Assembly: GCA_965197825.1 (NCBI GenBank)
Contig: CBDANW010000003.1
Location: 248,001 to 312,000 of the forward strand
Reading direction: 5' to 3'
DNA: 64,000 nucleotides
Origin: CBDANW01 sp965197825
Lineage (GTDB): Bacteria; Acidobacteriota; Vicinamibacteria; Marinacidobacterales; DATDRI01
Positions within the stretch are counted from its first letter, which is position 1. Each line of letters opens with the position of its first letter. Position numbers and translations under genes: made by a program. Shown one piece after another: positions 35,416-44,930 of the stretch. The notes beneath the pieces are model-generated. The model saw nothing but the letters and a program-made list of their open reading frames with translations, had not been told where the DNA came from and did not search any database.

Positions 35416-36618
35416 ATGAAGACTCGCTCTGTTTTACTGGCCGGTGGCGTCCTATTTATTGTCGTCTGGTCGGTCATGGCCATGCTTTCCCAAAGTGGTG
35501 ACCCTACCGAGCGCTTTCGCCGCAGGTCCGTGCAAGCCGAGGTGGAGGGCTTGGCCGATCCCTTCAAGGGTGTCACTACGGACGGCGAGGTCGTCGGAGG
35601 ACTCTTCGCCATCCGGTCGAGCGGCGTGTCCACCGAGCCAGTCCGTCACGCTACCGAGGCGTTCCTTGCTTCGCTCACCGATGAGCAGCGTGGTCGGACC
35701 ATGTTCGGCGTCGACGACCCCGAGTGGCGCAAATGGATGAATCAACATTTCTATATTCGACAGGGCGTCGGCTTCGATGAAATGAGCGCCGATCAGCGCG
35801 AGGCGGCTTTTGCATTGCTCCGAGCCTCACTGAGCGCGCGGGGACTGAAGCTCACTCGGGACATCATGAAGCTCAACCATACGCTCGGCGAGCTCAACAA
35901 CGACAACTTCGTCGAGTACGGGGAGTGGCTCTACTGGATCACGGTAATGGGCGAGCCATCCGCCGATGAGCCGTGGGGCTGGCAGCTCGACGGTCATCAC
36001 GTCATCATCAATTACTTTGTCCTGGGTGATCAGGTCGTCATGACGCCCCTCTTCGTTGGCTCCGAGCCCGTCATCGCAGAGGCGGGAAAATACAAAGGTC
36101 TTGCCGTCATGTAGGACGAGCAGAACCAGGGATTGGCCATGCTCCGTAGCCTGACCGACACGCAACGCGAGACGGCCATCCTCGAGGCATCGAAGCCCGG
36201 CAGCAATAATCTCGGCGAGGCCTTCAAGGACAACCTCGTTCTGGACTACGCCGGCGTGCCGGTTTCGTCGTTCTCCCAGGCGCAGAAAGAGCAACTGCTC
36301 GCGCTCATCGATCTCTACGTCGGCAATTTTCGTGAAGGGCATGCACGCGTGAGGATGGAGGAAGTCGAAGCCCATCTCGACGAGACGTACTTAGCCTGGA
36401 TCGGCGGCACAACCGACGATTCCGTCTACTATTATCGGATTCACAGCCCGGTGATCCTGATCGAGTTCGATCACCAAGTGCCAGCGGGGTTGCGACACAT
36501 TTACCCTGGCGAGCCGAACCGGCAGCATATTCATGCGGTCGTGCGGACCCCGAACGGCAACGACTACGGCAAGGATCTCCTTCGCCAGCACTACGAGCAG
36601 CATCCTCATGGGAGTTGA
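35416..36618 (+). pseudogene. DUF3500 protein with in-frame amber stop
   Basis: From ATG 35416, signal peptide VLLAGGVLFIVVWSVMAM, then ATEAFLASLTDEQRGRTMFG, typical of DUF3500, with GWQLDGHHVIINYFVLGDQV. The frame meets TAG at 36112-36114 and continues in exactly the same frame as DEQNQGLAMLRSLTDTQRET to 36618 with PGEPNRQHIHAVVRTPNGND, the family's end. About 400 residues if read through. One point mutation could explain it; readthrough is possible but other stop types also interrupt genes here. Confidence 0.8.
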
Positions 36619-37023
36619 AAACGTATCGAAACACTACGCCATTGGGGATCTCGAACGGCGAATCTTCGCCGCCCTCGAGGCCGACGGGAAGGATCTCGAC
36701 GCGCTCACGGTCGATGACTTAGCGCCGGTGGACGAGTTCCACATCCGGGGGCGCAAGGCGACAGAAGAGTTGGCATCGTGGGCCGACTTGCAAGAGGGTC
36801 ACACGCTGCTGGATGTAGGCTGCGGGTTGGGCGGGACGAGTCGCTACCTGGCAAGCACCCGCGGCTGCGAGGTGGTGGGATTGGATCTGACTGAAGAGTA
36901 CTGCCAGATCGCCGAGAGACTGTCGGCGCGCGTCGGGTTAGCCGAGCGGACGGTGTTTCAACAAGGAAGTGCCCTAGAGATGCCTTTTTCCGACGGGAGC
37001 TTCGATGTGGTCTGGACGGAACA
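36608..37023 (+). pseudogene. SAM methyltransferase, 5' half
   Basis: ATG 36608 overlaps the end of the DUF3500 gene. GDLERRIFAALEADGKDLDA, then LLDVGCGLGGTSRYLA and PFSDGSFDVVWTEH are typical of sterol/gamma-tocopherol-type methyltransferases. Right after WTEH the sequence switches to a different gene and frame, so the C-terminal half is deleted. Confidence 0.75.
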
Positions 37024-37625
37024 CTGTCGTTGTAAGCCATGGTCACTGGGACCATGTGGGCGGTGCGAGGTACCTGCAGGAGCATTTCGGGGCACGCGTC
37101 ATCATGGGAGCAGCAGACTGGGATTTGGTCGACCGTGATACGCGAGCGTATCCGAAGCCAGAACGCGACATGGTGGCGACCGACCGACAGCAGCTCGTCT
37201 TAGGTGATACGACACTGACATTACACATGACCCCAGGCCACACACTCGGGACGATCTCCACGCTCATTTCGCTGAAGGATGGGGAGAGTTCCCATGTTGC
37301 CGCACTGTGGGGTGGGACCGGGTTCAACTGGCTCCGAAGTGACCGAAGCGCGGCGTATATCACTCCGGAGACACCGGCAAGCTTCTGGTTTCAATCCTAT
37401 AGCAGCTCTGCCGAGCGTTTTCGGGACATTGTCGCCGAGGTAGGGGCGGACGTCCTCTTGTCCAATCACCCGGGCACCGATGGATCCGTCACGAAACTAC
37501 CCGCGATGTCAGAGCGAAGGCCCGGTGAGCCCCATCCCTATGTCATAGGCACTGATAGCGTGCAACGGTTCTTGACCGTTGCCGCTGAATGCGCGAAGGC
37601 AGGCCTGCTTCGCCTTGGAGAATAG
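37024..37625 (+). pseudogene. metallo-beta-lactamase-fold hydrolase, 3' half
   Basis: Coding starts mid-gene at VVVSHGHWDHVGGARYLQEH, the MBL metal-binding motif, and runs AADWDLVDRDTRAYPKPERD and LHMTPGHTLGTISTLISL to a stop at 37625. The end ERRPGEPHPYVIGTDSVQRF is normal for class B3-like exported hydrolases. The 5' part is missing; it is fused out of frame to the methyltransferase remnant, the result of one deletion. Confidence 0.78.
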
Positions 37626-37905
37626 CGAGTCAATATCTTTCGCAGCGGCAGACCAGTTGACCCGGCGCTCGCCTGTTGGATGAACGCGACCTCTGAGATC
37701 TCTCCCGCGAAAAATCTCGTCCGCGAGATTCTCCCTTCCCAACGTGACTGTCCTGGTGATAGAATCCACGGCGGCGGCGGAAACCCCACCCCGGTGGTCG
37801 GCCTGATGCACCACATGGACACCAAAAACGCCAGGTTCCTAATCCTGCAGGCCTCGTAAGGGCTTGTCAGAAATGAAGATAACGTATCTCGAAAGGAGAC
37901 TCACG
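37626..37905. other. gap without recognised gene
   Basis: 280 bases. A plus-strand frame of about 75 codons runs through it (RSGRPVDPALACWMNATSEI) but matches nothing I know; the last part holds the ribosome site of the next gene. Confidence 0.35.
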
Positions 37906-39135
37906 ATGCGCCTACGCATCTCGTTACTAATAGGTCTGGCCGCGGTGGCGGCCCTAGTGGCGTCGGTCGTCCTCATGGGCAACACCCATCCGGTCTCGGC
38001 CGTCGCTCAGCAGCAGAAGGGCGGGCAGGACTTGTACGGCCCCTACCAGGTCATCGAAAACTGGCTGCAGCCGTTGCCCGATGCTGCCGACCATTCCCAC
38101 GAAGCTCGTACCTTTGGATCCCAGGCAGCGGTCTATGCGGAAAGCCCGGACCGAATCTGGATTGCGCAGCGGGGCGAGATTCCTCTGCCCGAGGGCGCCG
38201 AGCCCTGGACGCCTTATGCCCAGATCATTCCCTCCCCGGGATCCGCCACCAGCCCCCGCGAAACTATTCAATTCAAGCACGTCATCTTCGTGGTGGACAG
38301 CGAGGGCAACATGGTGCAGTCCTGGCCTCAGCACAACAGCCTCTTCGACCACCCGGAAGCCCCGATCCCCGCGCGAGGACCGCACAAGATCAAGATCAGC
38401 CCGTACGATCCCGAAAAGCACGTGTGGGTGGTGGACGACAACCTCCACCAGATCCACAAGTTCACCTATGAGGGCGAGTTGGTCATGACGCTCGGCGAGA
38501 TGGGCGTGGAGGGACGAGGTCCGAACACTTTCGCCCGTCCCACGGACATCGCCTGGCTGCCGGACGGCACGTTCTTCATCAGCGACGGCTACCACGGCAA
38601 GCGTGTGGCCAAGTTCGATCCCGACGGTAACTTCTTGATGGACTGGGGGCGTGAACCTGCTAACCCCGACAATCCGGGTCCCAACGAGTGGAACACGGTC
38701 CACAGCATTGCGGTCAGTAAGGATCGTCGGGTCTTCGTCGCCGATCGCGGTCACGAACGGTTTCAGGTCTTCGATGAAAACGGCAGGTTCCTCAACATGT
38801 TTTCGACCCGCGAAGACCATTGGCCGACCGGCGTGCGATCTCAGCCGTACTACCACCTCATTACCGACGACCAGTACCTATGGATGGGGGACGGCGGTAC
38901 CCAGCGGGTTACGAAGTACGATCTGAACGGAAACTACCTGTACGGCTGGGGCCAGGCAGGTGGGAGGCCCGGGCAACTCTGGGGTCCGCACCAGATGTCG
39001 GTGGATCAAATGGGCAACCTTTTCGTCGCCGAAGTTCAGAACGGCCGCATCCAGAAGTTCGTGCCGAAGTCGAACGCCGATCCTGAGAAGCTTATACGCC
39101 AAGAGGTGCGCGCACCCATGGCGACGGACGACTGA
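37906..39135 (+). CDS. exported NHL-repeat beta-propeller protein
   Basis: 409 residues from ATG 37906, with GAAAGGAG upstream. Signal peptide SLLIGLAAVAALVASVVLMG. NHL blades recur: FARPTDIAWLPDGTFFISDG, HSIAVSKDRRVFVADRGHER, HQMSVDQMGNLFVAEVQNGR, each followed by a RV.KFD-type turn. It resembles peptidyl-alpha-hydroxyglycine lyase-like six-bladed propellers of Acidobacteriota; whether it has lyase activity is unknown. Periplasmic or secreted. Confidence 0.82.
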   Translation: MRLRISLLIGLAAVAALVASVVLMGNTHPVSAVAQQQKGGQDLYGPYQVIENWLQPLPDAADHSHEARTFGSQAAVYAESPDRIWIAQRGEIPLPEGAEPWTPYAQIIPSPGSATSPRETIQFKHVIFVVDSEGNMVQSWPQHNSLFDHPEAPIPARGPHKIKISPYDPEKHVWVVDDNLHQIHKFTYEGELVMTLGEMGVEGRGPNTFARPTDIAWLPDGTFFISDGYHGKRVAKFDPDGNFLMDWGREPANPDNPGPNEWNTVHSIAVSKDRRVFVADRGHERFQVFDENGRFLNMFSTREDHWPTGVRSQPYYHLITDDQYLWMGDGGTQRVTKYDLNGNYLYGWGQAGGRPGQLWGPHQMSVDQMGNLFVAEVQNGRIQKFVPKSNADPEKLIRQEVRAPMATDD

Positions 39136-39303
39136 CCGACTGGTTCGTACGAAGACTCTTAGGGCGTAGGGGGGCCGGGCCGCCAACAGGTCGAGTTGCG
39201 GCTCCCCGACGTACCTATTTGCTCGGCAGCCTTGTCGCGCAGGCGCACGATCTCGGCGAGCGTGTCGAAGACTGTGGATGACTAGGTTTTCTGCGGCTGT
39301 TGG

Positions 39304-39985
39304 ATGCTCGTCGGAATCCTTACTGCCTTCACGCTGATCGCCTTCGCGGCGAACTCGCTACCGTGCCGCATGGCGCTTGGCGGCGAGCTCATCGACCCCG
39401 TGTCCTTCACGACGCTTCGCCTCGTGAGCGGGGCCATCATCCTCGTTCCCATCTCGCGGCTCGCCGCCGAGTCACCACCGGCCTTTTCGAGGCAAGGCCC
39501 GGAGAGGCCTGGATCCTGGGGCTCGGGCTTGGCGCTGTTCGCCTACGCGATCGTGTTCTCCTTAGCCTACGTCTCTTTGGACGCAGGAATGGGTGCGCTC
39601 ATTCTCTTTGGGTGCGTTCAGGCGACGATGATAGGCGCAGGACTGAAGTCGGGCGAACGGCCTCATCCCGTCCAATGGCTCGGGCTCATCACAGCGTTTA
39701 GCGGGCTCGTCTATCTTGTCTCACCAGGGATCGCGGCCCCCGATCCACTTGGAGCATTCCTGATGTCGATCTCCGGGATCGCTTGGGGCGTTTACTCGGT
39801 TCGAGGTAGAGGGGTGGCGGCGCCCGTCTTATCCACGACCGCCAACTTTGTACGCGCCGCACCCATGGCAGCTATCGCTAGCGCCCTCGCATTCTCGTTG
39901 GCTCATGCTGAAACGAAGGGAGTCTTCCTCGCCCTTGTGTCAGGGCCCTCACCTCAGGGCTTGGCTACGTTCCTTTGGTACAAGG
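39304..39985 (+). pseudogene. EamA (DMT) transporter, C-terminus cut by IS256
   Basis: ATG 39304. Repeated hydrophobic helices with EamA features: LIDPVSFTTLRLVSGAIILV, ALFAYAIVFSLAYVSLDAGM and the second-half motif MSISGIAWGVYSVRGRG. The frame enters the IS left end after LATFLWYK, exactly where the family continues for about 60 more residues (two helices). Non-functional, unless a shortened form inserts. Confidence 0.8.
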
Positions 39986-41011
39986 GGGAAGTCCCGCCGG
40001 ATGTTGAATTTGGGGTAGCGGCGGCTCCTTGGCCGGCCTAAGAATAGGTCTGCCAATAAACCGTCTCCAGAGGGGGACAAGGAGCCACCAATGCCTAGGA
40101 AATCAAAGAAGCCAGTAAGAAAGCAAACGCACTCGCCTACGGGCAAGGTAGTTGGCCAAGTCGGTCAGATACTGCTACCGATGATAGCTGGGATCGCGGC
40201 CACGAAGGCGGATCTGACGGAATGGGTGTACGAGCAAGGACTGACAGCTCTGCACCTACTGCTCAGAGAGGACGCCGAGGAGATCGCGGGGCTCAAGGGC
40301 AAGCACGAGAAGGAGCGAACTCATAACCACTGTGGGAGCACGAACGGAGAGCTGAGCTTCGGTGGTCGTCGCATCCAAGTGTCGCGACCTCGAGTTCGCT
40401 CGAAGTCGGGCGAGGAGGCGTCGCTTCCACACTTCGAAGCCTTCCGCGAAGAAGACCCGCTTCCAGAGCGAGTGTTGAATCAGATCTTGGTGGGGGTATC
40501 GACCCGAAATTACGAATCGAGTCTGGACAAACCCGCGGCCAAGTTGAAGTCTCGTGGCACGAGTAAGAGTGCCGCCAGCCGTCACCTCGTGAGCCAGACG
40601 ACTAAGAAGCTCGAGGAATACCTGTCTCGGCGGCTAGAGGAGTTCGAGCTTGCGGCACTGATGCTGGATGGCCTTGAGGTGGCCGGACAGACCGTCGTCG
40701 TAACTCTCGGTATCACAATAGATGGAACGAAGGTGCCCCTGGGTATATGGCTGGGCTCGACGGAGAACTCTCGGGTGTGCACCGCGATGTTGCAGGACCT
40801 TATCGAGCGAGGCTTGCGCGTCGATGAGTTGATTCTCTGCGTAGTGGACGGAGGCAAAGGCATCCGCAAGGCACTCGTCGACGTTTTGGGGGACCTCGCG
40901 GTCATCCAAAGGTGCCAGATCCATAAACTCCGGAATCTTCGCTCGTACCTTCCCAAGTCTCGTCACGCCTACGTGCTCCAGACGATGAAGGAAGCCTACA
41001 AGTGCAAGAGT
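39986..41011 (+). mobile_element. IS256-family element, copy 2, right end deleted
   Basis: Left end begins GGGGAAGTCCCGCCGG, matching the inverted repeat of copy 1. It runs through the first 300 codons of the transposase, then stops abruptly after AAGTGCAAGAGT; the sequence that follows belongs to an RDD-family gene. A deletion removed the IS right end together with the 3' end of the EamA gene. Confidence 0.85.
40091..41011 (+). pseudogene. IS256 transposase, C-terminus deleted
   Basis: MPRKSKKPVRKQTHSPTGKV opens the only complete N-terminus of this transposase type in the window, behind ACAAGGAG. CGSTNGELSFGGRRIQVSRP and the first two catalytic Asp (LMLDGLEV, CVVDGGKGI) and CQIHKLRN are present; the final Glu region (TNAIENLNG in copy 1) is lost, so it is inactive. 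It is 98-99% alike to copy 1 in the shared region by eye. Confidence 0.85.
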
Positions 41012-41498
41012 TGGGACGATGGCAGGAATCGTCGTGTTCGTCTTGGCTTCGCTTGCGGGCGTGCCTCCGGAAGTCCTCTTCGATAGGGTGGGCACGACAA
41101 CGGTCGCGACATACGTTGCCTCGTTCTTGGGGACGTCCATGGTGCACGTTCTAAGTGAAGGGCTGCATGGCAGCACGATCGGGAAGTGGTTGTGCCGGAT
41201 TACGGTGATTTCCGAGGACGGTGGCCCCGCAGGTTTGGTTGCCGCTCTCAAGCGAGAGATGGCCTTCTACGTCGACTCGTTCTTCTTCGGCCTAGTCGCG
41301 GTCCACTCGATGAAGGGTTCACCCAGACGACAACGGATAGGTGACAAATGGGCGGACGCGATGGTGGTGAAGCTGGCCGACGTCCCTCCTTCGGCCCGGC
41401 TGGCGCTTTGTGGTCGTGGCGCTGGCCGCGCTCGTCGCCGACGGAGCGCTCCTGTTCACGGGAGTCATGGTTGACCTCTCTCGTCAGGGAATCCAATG
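41012..41498 (+). pseudogene. RDD family membrane protein, 5' deleted and 3' frameshifted
   Basis: Begins inside the gene right after the IS. It reads VVFVLASLAGVPPEVLF and SEGLHGSTIGKWLCRITVIS, the GxTxGK signature of RDD proteins, then KREMAFYVDSFFFGLVAVHS and QRIGDKWADAMVVK. Near 41397 the frame shifts and a last membrane helix (VVVALAALVADGALLFTGVM) ends at 41498. The first RDD helix is missing. Confidence 0.72.
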
Positions 41499-41562
41499 AG
41501 CAAGTGATTGCAAATCATTTCCTTCCTATCGAGGTGTTGGATGGCCAAGGTGAGGTCCAGCG

Positions 41563-42044
41563 ATGTGTAAGAATGGAGTCAGTTGGGTTTTCAGGCTCGA
41601 GAAAAACTTCGCCTGGGATTCAGGTCGCGCCTTCGACGAGGGCCACTTTTTCTTCGACGTGGATGGGAAGTTGCGGCTCATCATCGAAAAAAGCGGTCGG
41701 ATCACCATCACACGCGGGTACGCCTGGAATGGATGCACTCCAAAGTTCTGCCTCTTCGACATCGCGTGATCGGAACCCCGGACGGTGTGGTGCACGCCGA
41801 AACCGGCCGCCCGAAGGCCTATTTTGCTTCGCTCGTTCATGATGCGCTCTACCAGTTCGCCGACGAGAAGTCGGTCGAACGACGGGTGGCGGACGCGTTC
41901 TTTTTCCGACTCCTGGAAGATTCCGAGTTCGCTCCACGCTGGATCTATTGGGGAGTGGTTCGTGCCGCCGGTTGGCTCGAACGTCCGGTCACCAAGTGGT
42001 GGCGCGAAACGAGCGGTTATCGGCGAGAGCCTGCCGACTTCTGA
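41563..42044 (+). pseudogene. DUF1353-like protein, one frameshift
   Basis: The first frame gives MCKNGVSWVFRLEKNFAWD through ITITRGYAWNGCTPKFCLFD and stops at 41769. The other frame picks up at VIGTPDGVVHAETGRPKAYF and ASLVHDALYQFADE to 42044. The SLVHDALY motif and WNG..PK core suggest the DUF1353 (phage-like) family, with low certainty. One lost base explains the break. Confidence 0.5.
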
Positions 42045-42378
42045 CGAGCGATTCCGCCACGCCATCTGGCAACTCTCGCACGCCGCAAACGATCTAGCGG
42101 AGGCCGGAGATCAAACCTTGAGTCATTACCAGACTGGTCGGAAGGGATGACCTAATGAAGCGACTGATAGTGATATGCATGACATCGCGTTTGTTTCACG
42201 CCTCTCCCCCTGAACGGAGCGAGCGGCTCCCCGGGGAACCTCATTGCGATTCGCTAGGAAAAAGGACCCATTCGCGGGGGCAGCTCGTGCATTTGCCCCG
42301 TTTTACCCCAGCGCCCCCGTGGGTGGCTCCTTCCGGCGTAGCGGCACAAAAGTTGCAAGTAGACCCCGCGCCGTCGCC

Positions 42379-42729
42379 ATGTTTCGTTTCATTGCCTTGA
42401 TTGTCCTTCTTCTCGCGGTGGCGGTATCTCTGCAGGCCCTCTTGGGCTACTGGATCGGCATTCCTGCCGGTGTTTCGGCTTGGAAGCTCACGGTCCGTCT
42501 TGTGCCCGGCGCGCTCCTCGCGGTCTTCCTTGCTTTGTTCCCGCCGTTCTGTAACAGAAGCGTAGGCTTCCGGACGATTCTTGGCCTGATCGTGATTCCG
42601 GTGCTGGCTTTTCTTCTCATCGTCGATGCTCCACTTGCCGAGAAGTGGCACGGGCTGGCTATTCTTTTTCCGCTGGCCGCCGTTCCGCCGCTCCAATCGC
42701 TGGCCTGTCTCTGGGAGCGGTACGACTAG
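42379..42729 (+). CDS. small four-helix membrane protein, unknown
   Basis: 116 residues, ATG 42379. Four hydrophobic stretches: FIALIVLLLAVAVSLQALLG, VPGALLAVFLALFPPFC, ILGLIVIPVLAFLLIVDAP and LAILFPLAAVPPLQSLAC. No conserved motif recognised. Intact among broken neighbours. Confidence 0.55.
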   Translation: MFRFIALIVLLLAVAVSLQALLGYWIGIPAGVSAWKLTVRLVPGALLAVFLALFPPFCNRSVGFRTILGLIVIPVLAFLLIVDAPLAEKWHGLAILFPLAAVPPLQSLACLWERYD

Positions 42730-42779
42730 CGCTCTCTTACGGCATCCGAGAGATTCCAGTGGACAAGAAGTTGGGATAG

Positions 42780-43683
42780 ATGGATATCGTGACTCACGGA
42801 GTGATGGGCGTCGTGATTGCGGCTCCCTTTGCGGCCAACCATCCCGATGCTGCGGCCGCCTTCATGATGGGCTCTGTGCTTCCGGACGCCGATGCATTGA
42901 GCCGTGTCGGGGGAAAGCGCAACTTTCTGAAGTGTCATCAGAACCTATACGCACTCGCTTCCGATCATTGCGGTCATCGCCGTCGTCGCATACGGAATCT
43001 TCGGCTTACTGGGCTTTCCAGACTACCGGATCGCCGTTGCCCTCGGACTGGGAATGGTTTTTCATAGCCTCCTGGACTACAGCAACACGTACGGCATCAC
43101 ACTTCTTGCGCCTTTTTCCGCGAAGCGCTTCTGTGGCGAGTGGGTGTTCTTCATCGATGTCCCGGTGATCGTCGTCTCGCTGGGGACGTTGGTCCTCACG
43201 TGACGGAGCTTACAGCAAGGCCGTTTCCCAGGAGCTTGGGTGAGCTATTCCTATCTTGGCTTTCTGGTGGCCTATTGGGTCATTCGGATCTGGTTACGAG
43301 GCCGTGCGGCGCGACTGGTGCCAGAGGGCACTCTGTCTTTGTTGCCGACCGCCTTCGTTCCCTGGAAGTTCCTCGGCGCGCGGCGAGTTGGGGAGCAAGT
43401 TCATCTTTTCGATTTGAGCGCCCTCGACGGAAGTCTTGCTAACGAGGCTCTCAAAGATGTCCACGACCCGACGTATGAAGCTGTGCTCGGGCAGATCCCG
43501 GAGTTCCGGCGCATGCGAGCCCTGTCACCGCTCTACCACGCGGTGGAGGTAGAAGCCCGGGATGGGGGAGTGGTGCTCACCTGCCGCGACCTGCGCACCC
43601 GCAATTTCAACACACGTTTTGGCGAGCTCACCGTGACTCTCGACGCAGCCGGAACGCTCCAAGGCGTCAGCTTTCATGTCTAG
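42780..43683 (+). pseudogene. DUF457 membrane-bound metal-dependent hydrolase, frameshift and stop
   Basis: ATG 42780: MDIVTHGVMGVVIAAPFAAN and GSVLPDADALSRVGGKRNFL, the typical HG..G and LPD.D motifs of YdjM/DUF457 hydrolases. The frame breaks near 42945 and resumes as YTHSLPIIAVIAVVAYGIFG with MVFHSLLDYSNTYGITLLAP. It hits TGA at 43201, yet the same frame then continues through SYLGFLVAYWVIRIWLRGRA and ends at 43683. About 300 residues if repaired. Two lesions. Confidence 0.75.
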
Positions 43684-44062
43684 AGACAAACGCAGCGCTC
43701 CCGGTTTCCGTTTCTGGTGGTGGGACGGCGTCACCGGCATGGCCGGCGTGCTCTTGGCATGGTTAGCGTGGCCGTTAGTGGGGACGCTGGCGCTCGTCTT
43801 TCCGGTGACGCTCGCCCATTTCTTTCTTTTCTGCAATGTCTTCCGGCTCCGGCGCAGCTACGAGCTGATCTGGACTGGCGCGTACCTCGTCAATTTGGGG
43901 TACTGGATCCTCTTTCGCGAACTGGCTTGGGCGGAAGTGCTGGCCCTTCAAACGCCACTGACTCTCATACTGATCGTGGCAGAGGCCCGGAGCTCTCGTT
44001 ATCACGGCGTCTTCTGGCGGAAGCTCAATACTGAACTAGAGGGGTCTCGGCCAAAAGGATGA
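43676..44062 (+). CDS. membrane protein, unknown
   Basis: 128 residues. ATG 43676 overlaps the preceding stop by eight bases, so probably coupled. Helices: GVLLAWLAWPLVGTLALVF, VTLAHFFLFCNVFRL, IWTGAYLVNLGYWILF and VLALQTPLTLILIVAEA. No family recognised, though the spacing of Trp and Tyr residues is well formed. Confidence 0.6.
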   Translation: MSRDKRSAPGFRFWWWDGVTGMAGVLLAWLAWPLVGTLALVFPVTLAHFFLFCNVFRLRRSYELIWTGAYLVNLGYWILFRELAWAEVLALQTPLTLILIVAEARSSRYHGVFWRKLNTELEGSRPKG

Positions 44063-44063
44063 G

Positions 44064-44287
44064 ATGCTCAACTTGCGGAAAGCGGTTTCCGCTTCAAGGG
44101 GGTCAGGGCGAGGCCGAAGCTCCGGGTTGTTTCTCTTCATCGCTGCGGCGTTTCTGCTTGCGGCGCTAGGTGGTTACTTCTTGGATGGATGGCTTTTGGC
44201 CCTCCCGCCTTTACTGGTCTGTTCATATTCTTTGCGGGTCTCCTCGCGGCGGCGGGTGTCTGGCTAAACAAGCGGTTTCGGGCCTGA
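44064..44287 (+). pseudogene. small membrane protein, probable frameshift
   Basis: Starts one base after the previous stop. SSGLFLFIAAAFLLAALGGY in one frame and GLFIFFAGLLAAAGVWLNKR in the next frame together look like a 70-residue two-helix protein, broken near 44190. Both pieces are convincing membrane helices, but the assignment is tentative. Confidence 0.4.
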
Positions 44288-44721
44288 CTTAGCCCGCGAC
44301 TCGGCTTCCGCGAGCCAGCCGCGATGAAGTTTCTCCACTGGAACGCCGGACAGGTAGGGTTTGATGTCGAGGATCGGCGTGCCGTCCAGCATGTCCACCC
44401 CCCGCACGTACAGACGGTTTCCCTCGCGGCGGAGCAGTTCCACCACGGTGAGTCCCAAAGAATTGGGCCTGAACGGTGAGCGGGTGTCGAAGACCCCGTG
44501 CGAGCGATCGTCCGAGGGGGGCTGCTCATGAGCTCGTAACCCTCCGAGCGATCGAAGACCCAGATCACGAAGAGGTGGGAAAACCCTTCGATATCGGTGA
44601 GCCCCACCTCGAGCTCCGGACGGATCTCGAGAACACCTTCCTTGGTGTGCTTCGCACCCAGCCCACGAGGAACCTGGGACGTCTCCTGGAATGGGCTCCG
44701 AACGAATCCGATCGGCTGCAT
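44264..44721 (-). pseudogene. trmO: tRNA (t6A37-N6)-methyltransferase TrmO, one frameshift
   Basis: ATG 44721: MQPIGFVRSPFQETSQVPRG is the TrmO N-terminus, then DIEGFSHLFVIWVFDRSEGY. The frame shifts at a run of six G near 44515. In the next frame GLTVVELLRREGNRLYVRGV and DMLDGTPILDIKPYL complete the protein to 44264. TrmO methylates the threonylcarbamoyl group of t6A37. About 150 residues if repaired. The shift in a homopolymer makes sequencing error plausible. Confidence 0.8.
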
Positions 44722-44930
44722 CGCGAAGTCGGTCCCTGCTTTGGATTCCGTCAAATGGGAGAAAGGATACGATTGGGGAGGTCTACTTTGGCAAATCGCC
44801 AGCGCTCTGGATGGCTCGCGAACCTCTGGATGAAGCTGACGAAACAATGGTCACGTCGGTGCTTCACAGCTTATGGATCTGTTAGGGTTGGCACCGGAGA
44901 ACGGCACGTCGGGATGAGTAGGAGGACGAA

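Noticed and set aside
36112..36114. Reassigned stop codon (recoded TAG)
   Set aside because: TAA and TGA also interrupt genes in this window and many intact genes end in TAG.
36608..37625. A real methyltransferase-hydrolase fusion protein
   Set aside because: The two halves are in different frames and each lacks half of its fold.
39136..39303. Short minus-strand frame (VFDTLAEIVRLRDKAAEQ) before the EamA gene
   Set aside because: Only about 30 codons, no start, no family match.
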